Source: Oscillatoriales cyanobacterium (lineage in GTDB: Bacteria > Cyanobacteriota > Cyanobacteriia > Cyanobacteriales > Microcoleaceae). From it: a stretch of 64,000 nt of DNA. Each line of letters opens with the position of its first letter. Positions within the stretch are counted from its first letter, which is position 1. Positions 16,082 through 25,680 of the stretch are shown one piece after another. The notes below the pieces were generated by a model. That model did no database searches and was not told where the DNA came from. It saw only the letters and a list, made by a program, of their open reading frames with translations. The stretch lies in NCBI GenBank assembly GCA_004293365.1, contig RDYN01000052.1, positions 34,097 through 98,096 on the forward strand, given 5' to 3'. Made by a program: the position numbers and the translations under genes.

Positions 16082-17839
16082 ATGAGTTACAGAATGGATC
16101 GCCGCGCTTACGCGGAAACCTTCGGGCCCACAACGGGCGATCGCGTGCGGCTAGCCGATACAGAGTTATTCATTGAAGTTGAGCAAGATTTCACAACCTA
16201 CGGGGATGAAGTTAAGTTTGGCGGCGGTAAGGTCATTCGCGATGGCATGGGACAGTCGCCTATTTCTAATGCTGACGGTGCTGTTGATACGGTAATTACT
16301 AATGCTTTAATATTGGATTGGTGGGGAATTGTTAAAGCCGATGTTGGCATTAAAGATGGCAAGATTTTCAAAATTGGTAAAGCAGGAAATCCTTACATTC
16401 AAGATAGGGTAGATATTATTATCGGGCCGGGTACGGAAGTAATTGCTGGTGAGGGAATGATTCTGACGGCGGGGGGAGTTGATACTCACATTCATTTTAT
16501 TTGCCCGCAACAAATCGAAGTGGCGATCGCCTCTGGAGTCACTACCATGATCGGCGGCGGCACTGGCCCAGCAACGGGTACAAACGCTACAACTTGCACT
16601 CCGGGGCCTTGGCATATGTACAGAATGCTGCAAGCAGCCGATGCTTTCCCGGTGAATCTGGGTTTTTTAGGTAAGGGAAATAGCAGTCAACCTCAAGGAT
16701 TAGTCGAGCAAGTTTTGGCCGGTGCAATGGGTTTGAAACTCCATGAAGATTGGGGAACTACGCCAGCGGCGATCGACAATTGTTTGAGTGTAGCTGACGA
16801 GTACGACGTGCAAGTGGCAATTCACACCGACACTCTCAACGAAGCGGGATTTGTGGAAGCTACAATTGCTGCCTTTAAAAATCGCGCTATTCACACTTAC
16901 CACACAGAAGGTGCTGGCGGCGGACACGCACCGGATATTATTAAAGTCTGCGGGCAAGCTAATGTTTTGCCTTCGTCTACTAACCCGACTCGCCCTTACA
17001 CTGTCAACACATTGGAAGAACATTTAGATATGTTGATGGTTTGTCACCATTTGGATCGGGGGATTCCTGAGGATGTGGCTTTTGCTGAGTCGAGAATTAG
17101 AAGGGAAACTATTGCTGCTGAGGATATTTTGCACGATTTGGGTGCGTTTAGTATGATTTCTTCGGACTCGCAGGCGATGGGAAGGGTTGGAGAGGTGATT
17201 ATTCGGACTTGGCAAACGGCACATAAAATGAAGGTACAAAGGGGGATTTTGGACGGGCAAGATGCCCGTTCCACAAGTGGTTTGGACGGGCAAGATGCCC
17301 GTTCCACAAGAGGGGAAAATGATAATTTTCGGGCGAAGCGGTACATTGCGAAATATACGATTAATCCGGCGATTACTCACGGAATTAGTCGGTATGTGGG
17401 TTCGGTGGAGGAGGGTAAGTTGGCGGATTTGTGTTTGTGGCGGCCGGCGTTTTTTGGGGTGAAACCGGAGTTGGTAATTAAGGGTGGGGCGATCGCCTAC
17501 GGGCAGATGGGAGATGCTAATGCTAGCATTCCGACGCCGCAGCCGGTGCATATGCGGCCGATGTTTGGCAGTTTTGGCGGTGCAATTGGGGCGACTTGTT
17601 TGACGTTTGTAAGTCAGGCGGCGCGCGATCGAGATATTGCAGCACAGCTCGGTTTACAAAAGCCAACTGTAGCAGTTTCCGGCACGCGGCAGATTAGTAA
17701 AAGAGATATGAAACTGAACGATTATTTGCCGCACATGGAAGTCGATCCAGAAACCTATGAAGTGAGGGCGGATGGGCAATTGTTGACTTGCGAACCGGCA
17801 ACTGTTTTGCCAATGGCGCAGCGATATTTTCTGTTTTGA
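16082..17839 (+). CDS. ureC: Urease alpha subunit with an in-frame repeat insertion
   Basis: Catalytic subunit, about 585 residues from the ATG at 16082, preceded by AGGAG; an in-frame start 78 bp earlier lacks family similarity. Seen: nickel ligands in [10 protein letters not shown], the Lys to be carbamylated in [33 protein letters not shown], the flap Cys-His in MVCHHLDRG and [12 protein letters not shown]. The usual length is about 567-570. The excess is explained by residues about 390-411, [10 protein letters not shown] repeated, lying where other ureases have a short variable loop before [18 protein letters not shown]. Both flanks are intact and in frame, so the enzyme may be functional. 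Confidence 0.96.
   Translation: MSYRMDRRAYAETFGPTTGDRVRLADTELFIEVEQDFTTYGDEVKFGGGKVIRDGMGQSPISNADGAVDTVITNALILDWWGIVKADVGIKDGKIFKIGKAGNPYIQDRVDIIIGPGTEVIAGEGMILTAGGVDTHIHFICPQQIEVAIASGVTTMIGGGTGPATGTNATTCTPGPWHMYRMLQAADAFPVNLGFLGKGNSSQPQGLVEQVLAGAMGLKLHEDWGTTPAAIDNCLSVADEYDVQVAIHTDTLNEAGFVEATIAAFKNRAIHTYHTEGAGGGHAPDIIKVCGQANVLPSSTNPTRPYTVNTLEEHLDMLMVCHHLDRGIPEDVAFAESRIRRETIAAEDILHDLGAFSMISSDSQAMGRVGEVIIRTWQTAHKMKVQRGILDGQDARSTSGLDGQDARSTRGENDNFRAKRYIAKYTINPAITHGISRYVGSVEEGKLADLCLWRPAFFGVKPELVIKGGAIAYGQMGDANASIPTPQPVHMRPMFGSFGGAIGATCLTFVSQAARDRDIAAQLGLQKPTVAVSGTRQISKRDMKLNDYLPHMEVDPETYEVRADGQLLTCEPATVLPMAQRYFLF
17251..17312. repeat. Two copies of a 33-bp dispersed repeat inside ureC
   Basis: GGACGGGCAAGATGCCCGTT followed by CCACAAG occurs at 17251 and again at 17284, period 33 bp. 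The core GGGCAAGATGCCC is palindromic. Because the period and total length are multiples of three, the reading frame survives. Confidence 0.9.
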
Positions 17840-17844
17840 TATAA

Positions 17845-17920
17845 GTTCGTAGTGAGGACTTCAGTCCTTTTTCCGCAGGTTTTGAGGCAAGCAGGACTAA
17901 AGTCCTTACTACAAACTTAT
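17845..17920. repeat. Inverted repeat of the GGACTTTAGTCC family after ureC
   Basis: Arms GTTCGTAGTGAGGACTTCAG and its partner GGACTAAAGTCCTTACTACA enclose about 25 bases, starting a few bases after the ureC stop. It could serve as a transcription end for ureC. Confidence 0.8.
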
Positions 17921-17999
17921 GGTTTTATTGTATGCTGGTTTTGATAGAATATCCTTTAGTTACCTGGAAGTTGGTTGCGATTGCGATCGCAAGTTGTCT

Positions 18000-18599
18000 T
18001 TAAGCAACCCGGTATTGGGCAACGTTACCCAAGGCATCGACGGCACTTTCTCTGACTTGCGCGTTTGAGTCTTCTAGCAAGCGAATTAAGACTGGAATCA
18101 AGGCTTCGTTACCGAGTTTTCCCAGGGCGATCGCGCTTACTTGACGAATTTCGGGTTCTGGATGTTCAAGAAGTTTGAGTAAAGCGGGAATTGCCAGATC
18201 GGAACCAATTTTGCCTAACGCATATGCTGCACTTTTACGCACATCACAGTTTACATCTTCAATGAGTTTGAGTAAAGCGGGAATTGCCACCTCGGAACCG
18301 ATTTCGCCTAATGCTTCAGCCACACTTTGACGTACAAAGTTATCTGCATCTTTGCCTGCTACTAGCAGGTGAGGAATAGATGCTTCATTTTTCAGTTTTC
18401 CGATGGCTTGAATGGCGCTGCGACGGACTTCTGGGGCGGTGTCTTTGAGGCTTTTTATTATTAATAGGGGTTCCATCGCCATATCTCCCATTTTTCCCAA
18501 TGCTTCTGCTGCTTTTGCCCTGATAACGGGGCTGGCATCCTCTAACGCAGTGCAAAAGGTGTCTAATATCATCTGATAGTTGGCGGGATCTTGAATCAT
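18000..18599 (-). CDS. HEAT-repeat (PBS-lyase type) protein
   Basis: 199 residues made of about six HEAT units of 31 residues, such as AIPALLKLIEDVNCDVRKSA and AIPALLKLLEHPEPEIRQVS. The units end in the typical AxALGxIG helix. No catalytic motif. Such solenoids bind proteins, and some act in phycobilin lyases (CpcE/F), but nothing here points to lyase activity. It lies about 160 bp downstream of the NACHT-HEAT gene on the same strand and shares its repeat type, so it may be a spin-off of that gene. Confidence 0.85.
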   Translation of the reverse strand: MIQDPANYQMILDTFCTALEDASPVIRAKAAEALGKMGDMAMEPLLIIKSLKDTAPEVRRSAIQAIGKLKNEASIPHLLVAGKDADNFVRQSVAEALGEIGSEVAIPALLKLIEDVNCDVRKSAAYALGKIGSDLAIPALLKLLEHPEPEIRQVSAIALGKLGNEALIPVLIRLLEDSNAQVRESAVDALGNVAQYRVA

Positions 18600-18670
18600 C
18601 CTGTTAGCCTTTGGTTGGGATAGCGCTTAGTTTTCTATCAAATTTTCGTCACGACTTACGCACTCCGCCA

Positions 18671-18735
18671 AAGAAACCGGGTTTTTACCGAATCTTTAGA
18701 TAACAACCCGTATCTTCGTAAAAAACCCGGTTTCT
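18671..18735. repeat. Inverted repeat AAGAAACCGGGTTTTTAC
   Basis: Arms AAGAAACCGGGTTTTTACCG and CGTAAAAAACCCGGTTTCT lie between the two HEAT genes. A second element of the same design is at 56211-56280, and a fragment near 1950. Downstream of the NACHT-HEAT stop it could form a terminator-like hairpin. Confidence 0.75.
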
Positions 18736-18760
18736 GAACCCCCGTGCGTAATTCCTATGG

Positions 18761-21700
18761 CTAATTCACGTCTTCGGATACGCCTTCAATGAAGGCAACA
18801 AGTCCTTTGCCCCAGGGGTTTGATTCGGTGAAGTGTTCGCCAACTTTTAGCGCTGCTTTTTTGCCACCGTTGTAAAGCCGTTTGAGGCTAATTAGGTTTT
18901 GCCACTCGATGGGTTTTTGCTCTTTGATTTCCTTAAATTTTACATTAATAATATTGCGTGCTTCTTGTTCGTCTTGCACATCGGTATGCTTTTTTTCTAA
19001 TGCCTGAATGATTTGCACTACTGCATTGAGTGCGGCTTCAGGGGAGGATTGCTGGGCGGTGACGGTGATATTTTGGGCTTGATTGCCGTGGTTATCTCCG
19101 AAGTTGAAAGGGGCGTTGAAGGTTGAATTGGAGAAGTCTTGGGTGGGTTTGTCAGCCATTTGTTTTGTTCTGTTGTGGATTTGCTGGGTGGTTTCGTCAA
19201 TTTTAGCAAGGAGCTCGTTTGGTTGGGGTGGTTTGGCTGGGTGCGGTGTTAGGGACAACTGACGTATCGGGTAGTTGTAGTATTTGCAGGCGGCTTGGAT
19301 GGCGAGGATGAGGTGGTGAACTTCTTTGCCGGATTTGGAGGGAATTAAGGTGAGGAGGTGGGAGAGATGGGGGACGACTGCTTTTGTGTGCTGCTTAGCA
19401 ATTTTCCCTAAGGCATCTGCCACCCTCGATCTCACATATGAGTCTGAATTTTTAAGGAGTTTAAGCAATCCCTCAATTGCTGAATTATCACCGATTTCTC
19501 CTAAAGCACCTACCGCATTTCTACGCACAGAATCGTCTGAATGTTCAAGGAGTTTAAGCAATCCCTCAATTGCTGACTTGTCACCGATTTCTCCTAAAGC
19601 ATCTGCCGCATTTCTACGCACAGAATCGTCTGAATGTTGAAGGAGTTTAAGCAATCCCTCAATTGCCGACTTGTCACCGATTTCTCCTAAAGCACCTACC
19701 GCATTTCTACGCACATAAGAGTCTGAATGTTCAAGAAGTTTAAGCAATCCTTCAATTGCTGACTTGTCACCGACTTTTCCTAAAACATATGCCGCGTTCC
19801 TACGCATATCAGAGTCTGAATGTTCAAGGAGTTTAAGCAATCCTTCAATTGCTAAATTGTCACCGATTTCTCCTAAGGCATCTGTCGCATTCCTACGCAC
19901 AGAATCGTCTGAATGTTGAAGGAGTTTAAGCAATCCCTCAATTGCTGCCTTGTCACCGATTTCTCCTAAAACATATGCCGCATTTCTACGCACATCAGAG
20001 TCTGAATGCTCAAGGAGTTTAAGCAATCCCTCAATTGCTGACTTGTTACCGACTTTTCCTAAAACATATGCCGCATTCCTACGTACATCAGAGTCTGAAT
20101 GCTCAAGGAGTTTAAGCAATCCCTCAATTGCTGCCTTGTCACCGATTTCTCCTAAAGCATATGCCGCATTCTTACGAACATAAGAGTCTGAATGTTCAAG
20201 AAGTTTAAGCAATCTCTCAATTGCTGAATTGTCACCGATTTTCCCTAAAACATATGCCGCATACAAACGCACATCAGAGTCTGAATCTTCAAAGAGTTTA
20301 AGCAATGCCTCGATTGCTGCCTTATCACCGACTTTTGCGACTTTTCCTAAAACATATGCTGCATACCAACGCACATCAGAGTCTGAATGTTCAAGGAATT
20401 TAAGCAATTCTTCAATTGCTGAATTGTCACCAAGTTCTCCTAAAGCATATGCCGCATTCTTACGCACATAAGAGTCTGAATATTCAAGGAGTTTAAGCAA
20501 TCCCTCAATTGCTGACTTGTCACCAATTTTTCCTAAAATATATGCTGCATACCAACGCACATCAGAGTCTGAATGTTCAAAGAGTTTAAGAAATCCCTCA
20601 ATTGCTGCCGTGTCACCAATTTTTCCTAAAGCATCTGTCGCAGTCTTACGCACATAAGAGTCTGAATGTTCAAGGAGTTTAAGAAATCCCTCAATTGCTG
20701 CCGTGTCACCAATTTTTCCTAAAGCACCTACCGAAGTCCTACGCACATCACAGTCTGAATGTTCAAGGAGTTTAAGAAATCCCTCAATTACTGACTTGTC
20801 ACCGATCGCACCTAACGCATCTGCCGCACTTCTACGCACATTAGAGTTTGAATCTTCAATGAGTTCAAGTAAGTCAGAAATCGCAGCCTCCGAACCGATC
20901 GCGCCTAACGCATCTGCCACTCTCCTACGCACATCAGAGTCTGAATGTTCAACGAATTTAAGTAATCCCGGAATCGCCACATCCGATCGCACTTCCCCCA
21001 AAAGCTCAACCTTCAACCACCCCGGCACATCCAAGCCATCCACCAACCCAACCGTGCGCTTCTGAAACTGCCGCTGCACCTCCCCCGCCAGCCGCGCCCC
21101 CAACATCAAATCCACATCCAAAGCCAGCCGCACCACCCGCACCGCCTGCACCGCGTGCACCTCATCCTCCAACAGCGACAGCATGAACGCCAGAGGCTCC
21201 GTCCATTTAAAATAATTCAAATAGAAATGCTGTAACCTTTGATCATCCGTCACATCAGAATGCTTATCATCAAAAAGTTTCTGCAACGCCAGCCCCGCAT
21301 AATACTCCTGAAATAATTGGTGATGAAACTCAATTTCCTCCGGCTTTGCCGCCACCTGCAACAGATGATGTTTTAGCAGATCTTTTAGCCATTTTCTTGC
21401 CTTTATTGGCGCATCCATTACCCCCCGATCGCGCAACCAGCCCTCCAAAATTATCCCAGCCCGATCGCGACGAATCACCAAGCTTTTCGTAGGCTGCTGC
21501 AACATCACAAAAGCCAACTGCTGCAACAGATCCGACTTGAAGCGCCGAAAATCCTCCGAAACCGACTGAGCGCCCTTAAACTCGTCATACTGGCGATCGA
21601 ACTTCTGAAACAATTCGCCCTTACTTTGGGGAATTTCCCCGGTATTTTCAAACACCTCACATATCATCTTCAACAATAACGGCGTTTCTGCAATTTCTCG

Positions 21701-22393
21701 CAGGCGATCGCGCAATTGTCGCAGCAGCAAATCCCCATGTTGTGGCAAATGTTTGCTCACAAACTCCCGCATTTGTGGTTCCGTTAGCGTGCACATTTCC
21801 AGTTGTTTCTCAATCCCCAAAGATCCGCCCAGCGCCAAATCCCGCGTCGTGAAAATCATCGGCGTATCGCGATTGTCGTCGCGAAATAGCTGCAAATCCT
21901 GCCGCCGTTGTGACGATGGCATCTCATTCACGCCATCCAGCAACAGCAGCAACTTGCCATCCAGCAGCAAATCATCCACCTCTTCCGGGCTAATTCTGAG
22001 TTTTGCTTGGCGAAATTCGGCGCAGATTGCTTGTACGATCGAGCGATCGCTCCTCAACTGCACTAATATCGGAATCGGGCGATCGGCCTCTTTGAGCGCT
22101 TCCAGTGCCAATTCCCACCGAAAACGCTGCAAAACCGTCGATTTTCCCGAACCGGGCTTTCCCAGCAGCAGCACATTTCCCTGCTGCACGTATTTGCGGA
22201 TTCCCGCTAGCACTTGCAGGCGATCGATTTTCGTTTCTGGTTTCTTTTCTGCTGGAAAAGGCGATTTTTCCTGCGGTGAAATTTCCACCCGCACCTCCAC
22301 CTGTAAATCCGTCAGCGTGTAAAGATGCTGTTTTTCTTGATAAGACTCAACCAGGAATTGCAGATATTTAGGAAAATCAACTGGTGTCGCCAT
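18761..22393 (-). CDS. NACHT-type STAND NTPase with 17 near-identical HEAT repeats
   Basis: About 1210 residues from the ATG at 22393 (MATPVDFPKYLQFLVESYQE); an upstream in-frame start adds 31 residues without similarity. NACHT domain: Walker A GKPGSGKST at 78-86, Walker B LLLLLDGVNE at 148-157. A helical arm region (about 200-460) follows, then 17 HEAT units at 470-999. The C-terminus has FNAPFNFGDNHGNQ, a coiled linker and a tail ending WGKGLVAFIEGVSEDVN. STAND NTPases oligomerise on ligand sensing and act in defence or cell-death signalling in bacteria; the HEAT array would be the sensor. The effector end and the ligand are not recognisable. Neighbouring repeat-protein genes lie on the same strand. 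Confidence 0.9.
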   Translation of the reverse strand: MATPVDFPKYLQFLVESYQEKQHLYTLTDLQVEVRVEISPQEKSPFPAEKKPETKIDRLQVLAGIRKYVQQGNVLLLGKPGSGKSTVLQRFRWELALEALKEADRPIPILVQLRSDRSIVQAICAEFRQAKLRISPEEVDDLLLDGKLLLLLDGVNEMPSSQRRQDLQLFRDDNRDTPMIFTTRDLALGGSLGIEKQLEMCTLTEPQMREFVSKHLPQHGDLLLRQLRDRLREIAETPLLLKMICEVFENTGEIPQSKGELFQKFDRQYDEFKGAQSVSEDFRRFKSDLLQQLAFVMLQQPTKSLVIRRDRAGIILEGWLRDRGVMDAPIKARKWLKDLLKHHLLQVAAKPEEIEFHHQLFQEYYAGLALQKLFDDKHSDVTDDQRLQHFYLNYFKWTEPLAFMLSLLEDEVHAVQAVRVVRLALDVDLMLGARLAGEVQRQFQKRTVGLVDGLDVPGWLKVELLGEVRSDVAIPGLLKFVEHSDSDVRRRVADALGAIGSEAAISDLLELIEDSNSNVRRSAADALGAIGDKSVIEGFLKLLEHSDCDVRRTSVGALGKIGDTAAIEGFLKLLEHSDSYVRKTATDALGKIGDTAAIEGFLKLFEHSDSDVRWYAAYILGKIGDKSAIEGLLKLLEYSDSYVRKNAAYALGELGDNSAIEELLKFLEHSDSDVRWYAAYVLGKVAKVGDKAAIEALLKLFEDSDSDVRLYAAYVLGKIGDNSAIERLLKLLEHSDSYVRKNAAYALGEIGDKAAIEGLLKLLEHSDSDVRRNAAYVLGKVGNKSAIEGLLKLLEHSDSDVRRNAAYVLGEIGDKAAIEGLLKLLQHSDDSVRRNATDALGEIGDNLAIEGLLKLLEHSDSDMRRNAAYVLGKVGDKSAIEGLLKLLEHSDSYVRRNAVGALGEIGDKSAIEGLLKLLQHSDDSVRRNAADALGEIGDKSAIEGLLKLLEHSDDSVRRNAVGALGEIGDNSAIEGLLKLLKNSDSYVRSRVADALGKIAKQHTKAVVPHLSHLLTLIPSKSGKEVHHLILAIQAACKYYNYPIRQLSLTPHPAKPPQPNELLAKIDETTQQIHNRTKQMADKPTQDFSNSTFNAPFNFGDNHGNQAQNITVTAQQSSPEAALNAVVQIIQALEKKHTDVQDEQEARNIINVKFKEIKEQKPIEWQNLISLKRLYNGGKKAALKVGEHFTESNPWGKGLVAFIEGVSEDVN
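19397..20986 (-). repeat. 93-bp tandem repeats encoding the HEAT array
   Basis: Seventeen 31-codon units, one of 34 codons (unit 7), with consensus DKSAIEGLLKLLEHSDSDVR plus RNAAYVLGEIG. Units 10-16 are nearly the same at both protein and DNA level, whereas the outer units 1, 2 and 17 are more divergent. Variable positions concentrate at the D-S/Y/D-D/S spot before VR and in the N-A-A-Y/V-G/T-D segment. Confidence 0.93.
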
Positions 22394-22479
22394 TTGATTA
22401 TAGATTTTAGAATATCGATTGATTATAGAATTTTTTCTAGATACGAGAGAAACGGTGAAAAATCCGGGGAAAAATCTGA

Positions 22480-22595
22480 TCTTCAACCTGCGGAGGCAGG
22501 TTTTGCTCGTGTAGACGCGGTTTCAACCGCCGTCTTATCTTCAACCTGGGGAGGCAGGTTTTGTTCGTGTAGACGCGGTTTCAACCACCGTCTTA
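22480..22595. repeat. Two tandem copies of a 58-bp repeat
   Basis: TCTTCAACCTGCGGAGGCAG followed by GTTTTGCTCGTGTAGACGCG and GTTTCAACCGCCGTCTTA is repeated with period 58 and only a few substitutions. Internal pairs (AACCTGCGGAGGCAGGTT, GGCGGTT/AACCGCC) can form small hairpins. It lies upstream of the NACHT-HEAT gene, within its promoter region. Confidence 0.85.
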
Positions 22596-22604
22596 TATAC
22601 AATG

Positions 22605-22669
22605 CCCCATTCCCCATTCCCCATTCCCCATTCCCCATTCCCCATTCCCAATTCCCCATTCCCCATTCC
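22605..22669. repeat. Period-7 microsatellite CCCCATT
   Basis: About nine consecutive copies of CCCCATT with one variant, ending at the stop codon of the pentapeptide gene. This is a heptanucleotide STRR of the kind described in cyanobacteria. Confidence 0.95.
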
Positions 22670-23664
22670 TAACCGTGCAATTCCCCATTAGGCATAATCG
22701 TGCCGCGGAATTGAGCGCCCGCTAAATTAGCCGTACTCAAATCAGCCCTAATCAAACTTGTGCGGTGCAAAATAGCATCCCGCACATCAGTTCGAGCCAG
22801 ATAAGCATCAGTCAAATCTGCCTCACTCAAATTCGCCTGATTAAAATTAGCACGACTCAAATCAGCCCGCACCAAATTAGCACGACTCAAATCAGCCATC
22901 ACCAAATTAGCATTACTCAACTTAGCATCAGGAAGAAACGCACCGCGCAAATTAGCACCCGCCAAATCAGCATCAATTAACACAGCTCTTTCCAACTTAG
23001 CATTTGTCATCACAGCCCAAGAAAAATTTGTTTCTACCAAAGTTGCTTCAGTAAAAAATGTGCCATCTAAAATAGCTTGGTTCAAATTTGCCTGAGTCAA
23101 ATTTGCTTCCCGCAGAGATGCTTCAGTCAAATTCGCTTGACTGAGATTAGCTTTAGTCAAATCTGCACCCAGCAAATTGACACCGCGCAAATCGGCACCT
23201 TGCAAATTGGCACCCCGCAAATTTGCACCCTCAAAAATTCGCTGCTCCTTGCGGAAATTCGCGCCGCGCAAGCAAGCGCCACGAAAATCTGCACCTTGCA
23301 AATTGACGCCTCGCATATCTGCATCAGTCAAATTTGCATCGATAAAAACTGCCAAAGAAATGTTAGCTTTGCGAAAATCTACACTTTGCAAACTAGCTCC
23401 ATGGAAGTCGGCATCAGACAAATTTGCTCCGCTTAAGTTTGCCTGATTTAAGTTAGCACCCGAAAACTTGGCATTAGTTAAATTTGCACGCTGAAGGTTA
23501 ATTCTGTTCAGGTATGACATCGTTAAGTTGGCACCCCAAAGGTCAGCACTGCTTAAATTGACGCCAATTAAATCTGCACCGCTCAGGTGAACCCCTCTCA
23601 GATTCATGCCTTGAAAATCAAGTTCTCCTGATGTATATCGCCTTAATATTTCGCTAGCATTCAT
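22669..23664 (-). CDS. Pentapeptide-repeat protein
   Basis: 331 residues, almost wholly pentapeptide repeats of the A(D/N)LXX type, such as NLRGVHLSGADLIGVNLSSA and NLRGANLQGADLRGVNLLGA. It would fold as a right-handed quadrilateral beta-helix of about 14-15 coils. One irregular loop (FRKEQRIFEGANL, near residue 140) breaks the array. No signal peptide or fused domain; function unknown. It lies upstream of the NACHT-HEAT gene on the same strand, separated by two kinds of tandem repeats. Confidence 0.92.
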   Translation of the reverse strand: MNASEILRRYTSGELDFQGMNLRGVHLSGADLIGVNLSSADLWGANLTMSYLNRINLQRANLTNAKFSGANLNQANLSGANLSDADFHGASLQSVDFRKANISLAVFIDANLTDADMRGVNLQGADFRGACLRGANFRKEQRIFEGANLRGANLQGADLRGVNLLGADLTKANLSQANLTEASLREANLTQANLNQAILDGTFFTEATLVETNFSWAVMTNAKLERAVLIDADLAGANLRGAFLPDAKLSNANLVMADLSRANLVRADLSRANFNQANLSEADLTDAYLARTDVRDAILHRTSLIRADLSTANLAGAQFRGTIMPNGELHG

Positions 23665-23753
23665 GTTGTTTTGTTGTTGATTATTTGTAAACTCTATTTT
23701 CTATTGAGAGAGAGAGATGAAAGTTTTTGCGAACCAAATTTTAATCTTGGCAT

Positions 23754-25463
23754 TTAATTAGTTTTATTCACAAATTCTTGAGTCCAAGCGACTGTTTTGT
23801 TACCTAACTGCCGCCCGTGAATTTTCACATGAGTCAGAGACTGTGATTTTAAGGTACCCAGTTTTTTGTGAATGTATGTAGCTGTATCCTGTTGGCTTGG
23901 GACTTCGGCAGACTCCAGAATGACGTGGAGCCAACCCTCTTTAAATCCCGCTGTGGCAGTAATTCCCTTGGGCTGTAGCAATTGATTGATCAAAATGGCG
24001 ATCGCCTTTGGTTTGCCTTGTTTTGCCATTTCCACAAGCTGATACTGATTTGGTTTATGGCTAGAGTTTTGCGGCTCTGTTACTGAACTATTTTCAGCAA
24101 TATTCTCCTCGATTTCAGCAGGAGGACGCCCGCTTTCTTTTGACTCAAATTCGCTCAGCATTTCCCTTAATTTGTCAGTAAATCCCTGAACTTTTGCTAC
24201 ATAATTTCTAAGACTTTTATATTTCCAATACAAACGCTCCTCGGCACTTTCTGTAGAAAATTTTCCGTTCATAGCAGCTTCTAACTCGCTGAATATTTGT
24301 TCTATTTGCGCCGTTGCGGAGTTAGCACTTTGACTGACTAAGGCTTTCATTTCCTCTTCCAATCCCAACTTGCGTTTGATGGAATCGGTAATATTGATAG
24401 TAACAGGAGCGACTGGTTCTACACTTTCGACAATTGTCGGCATTTCTGAAACTTCGACTGTTTCTACCAATTCCTGTCTCAAATCCGCAGTGGAATTATT
24501 GCTGCTGGTTTTTGGTTCTTTGAACTGTATATTTTCTACCGGAGCCGGCACTAAGTAACTCTTCTGGGGATCGTAATGATAGTGAGCCGGAGTAGCTTGA
24601 ATAATTTGAGTAATATCTCCAGGTTCAAAATATTCGTTGCGCCTGTCAACCGGGACAATATCTTCATAAAAACTGTTGTTTAAATGCGTCTGATCGTAAT
24701 CTTCGGTAGATGAATCTTCGCTAACCGAATCTTCAGCTATATCGCGTTCTTCCTGTTGCAATTTTGCGTAACAAGGATTCATCGCTTTGATAATCACGCT
24801 AGCTGCTTGGTCGCATTCGTCCGTGTTATCGAGTTTGCCCGAAGTTCCGTACAAATTAGATTCGAGTTCGGCCAGGCTACCACAGACATTAAATAGTTGT
24901 CGCAGCAGCTTGTCAAGTTCTTGGGTTTTCAGCAGCAGCCAATCGCGCTCGCTAAAAGTGAAATCGTGATAAAGAGTAGAAAAAATCAGGATTTTTGCCC
25001 TCAGCGGATTGGTTTGCTGTAAAATTTTTTGTCGGACATCAAACAGATTTCCGGCGTCTCTTTCTAGCGAATCTCCTGCGGGCAGTTGCGAATTGAAGTG
25101 GTCATCAAATGCAGGTGCTTCGTGACCGCCAAAATTAGATATGTTTGTTTCTAATTTGGTGAAATCTTGGTACTCGTAAAGCCTGCTCAGTTGGCAGACG
25201 ATTTGATCTGCCACTAAGGCGTACTCGGTTTTTTTGTTAACCTTGGCAACGATGTTGTTTAAAACTGTTTCAATATCTTCTAACCTGCTGTATTTAGCAC
25301 AGAGTTCTTCGATCAACTTTCCTACATCTGCGCTGGCGAGTTTTGCCGGATCGTTTTCCCAACTCTCTTTACAAGCAAAAAATATAATTTTTTTAATGCG
25401 CGAAAGATTTAGATCTTGTTCAAATTCGCGAACAACTTCATCTAAAATAGATAAAGATTGCAT
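23754..25463 (-). CDS. Uncharacterised cyanobacterial protein with a conserved C-terminal module
   Basis: 569 residues from the ATG at 25463 (MQSLSILDEVVREFEQDLNL). A longer frame starts in a microsatellite and is rejected. The first 150 residues are helical. The middle is acidic and probably disordered (IAEDSVSEDSSTEDYDQTHL). A helical segment near 400-450 follows. The last 90 residues (QLVEMAKQGKPKAIAILINQ, then GITATAGFKEGWLHVILESA and AWTQEFVN) form a module I recognise from the ends of several cyanobacterial proteins; its role is unknown to me. No catalytic motif or membrane span. Confidence 0.8.
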   Translation of the reverse strand: MQSLSILDEVVREFEQDLNLSRIKKIIFFACKESWENDPAKLASADVGKLIEELCAKYSRLEDIETVLNNIVAKVNKKTEYALVADQIVCQLSRLYEYQDFTKLETNISNFGGHEAPAFDDHFNSQLPAGDSLERDAGNLFDVRQKILQQTNPLRAKILIFSTLYHDFTFSERDWLLLKTQELDKLLRQLFNVCGSLAELESNLYGTSGKLDNTDECDQAASVIIKAMNPCYAKLQQEERDIAEDSVSEDSSTEDYDQTHLNNSFYEDIVPVDRRNEYFEPGDITQIIQATPAHYHYDPQKSYLVPAPVENIQFKEPKTSSNNSTADLRQELVETVEVSEMPTIVESVEPVAPVTINITDSIKRKLGLEEEMKALVSQSANSATAQIEQIFSELEAAMNGKFSTESAEERLYWKYKSLRNYVAKVQGFTDKLREMLSEFESKESGRPPAEIEENIAENSSVTEPQNSSHKPNQYQLVEMAKQGKPKAIAILINQLLQPKGITATAGFKEGWLHVILESAEVPSQQDTATYIHKKLGTLKSQSLTHVKIHGRQLGNKTVAWTQEFVNKTN

Positions 25464-25491
25464 AGTTTTATTCCCCCAAAAATACCCTATT

Positions 25492-25543
25492 AGTCGATTT
25501 GAGATTTGAGATTTGAGATTTGAGATTTGAGATTTGAGATTTA
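25492..25543. repeat. Period-7 microsatellite GAGATTT
   Basis: About seven copies of GAGATTT upstream of the preceding gene. Read through on the minus strand they give an artefactual N-terminal extension of the gene at 23754-25463. Confidence 0.93.
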
Positions 25544-25680
25544 CTCTCACATTAAATCCAAGGAACTCGAACAGGAGTGTAAAATCTTAGTATCTCCACG
25601 ACTTAAGTCGGGGACTTGTACCCGTTTTTGGGCGAGTCAAGAGTCAGCGATAAATAATAAAATCATACCACATTTGAGAA

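Noticed and set aside
17024..17551. 175-residue frame antisense to ureC
   Set aside because: Complete overlap with a strongly supported gene; composition is that of a shadow frame.
18000..18599. Phycobilin lyase (CpcE/CpcF) assignment for the HEAT protein
   Set aside because: Shares only the generic HEAT unit; it is far from the linker cluster and lies next to the NACHT-HEAT gene with the same units.
25464..25550. 29-residue N-terminal extension of the gene at 23754
   Set aside because: It is encoded by the GAGATTT microsatellite.
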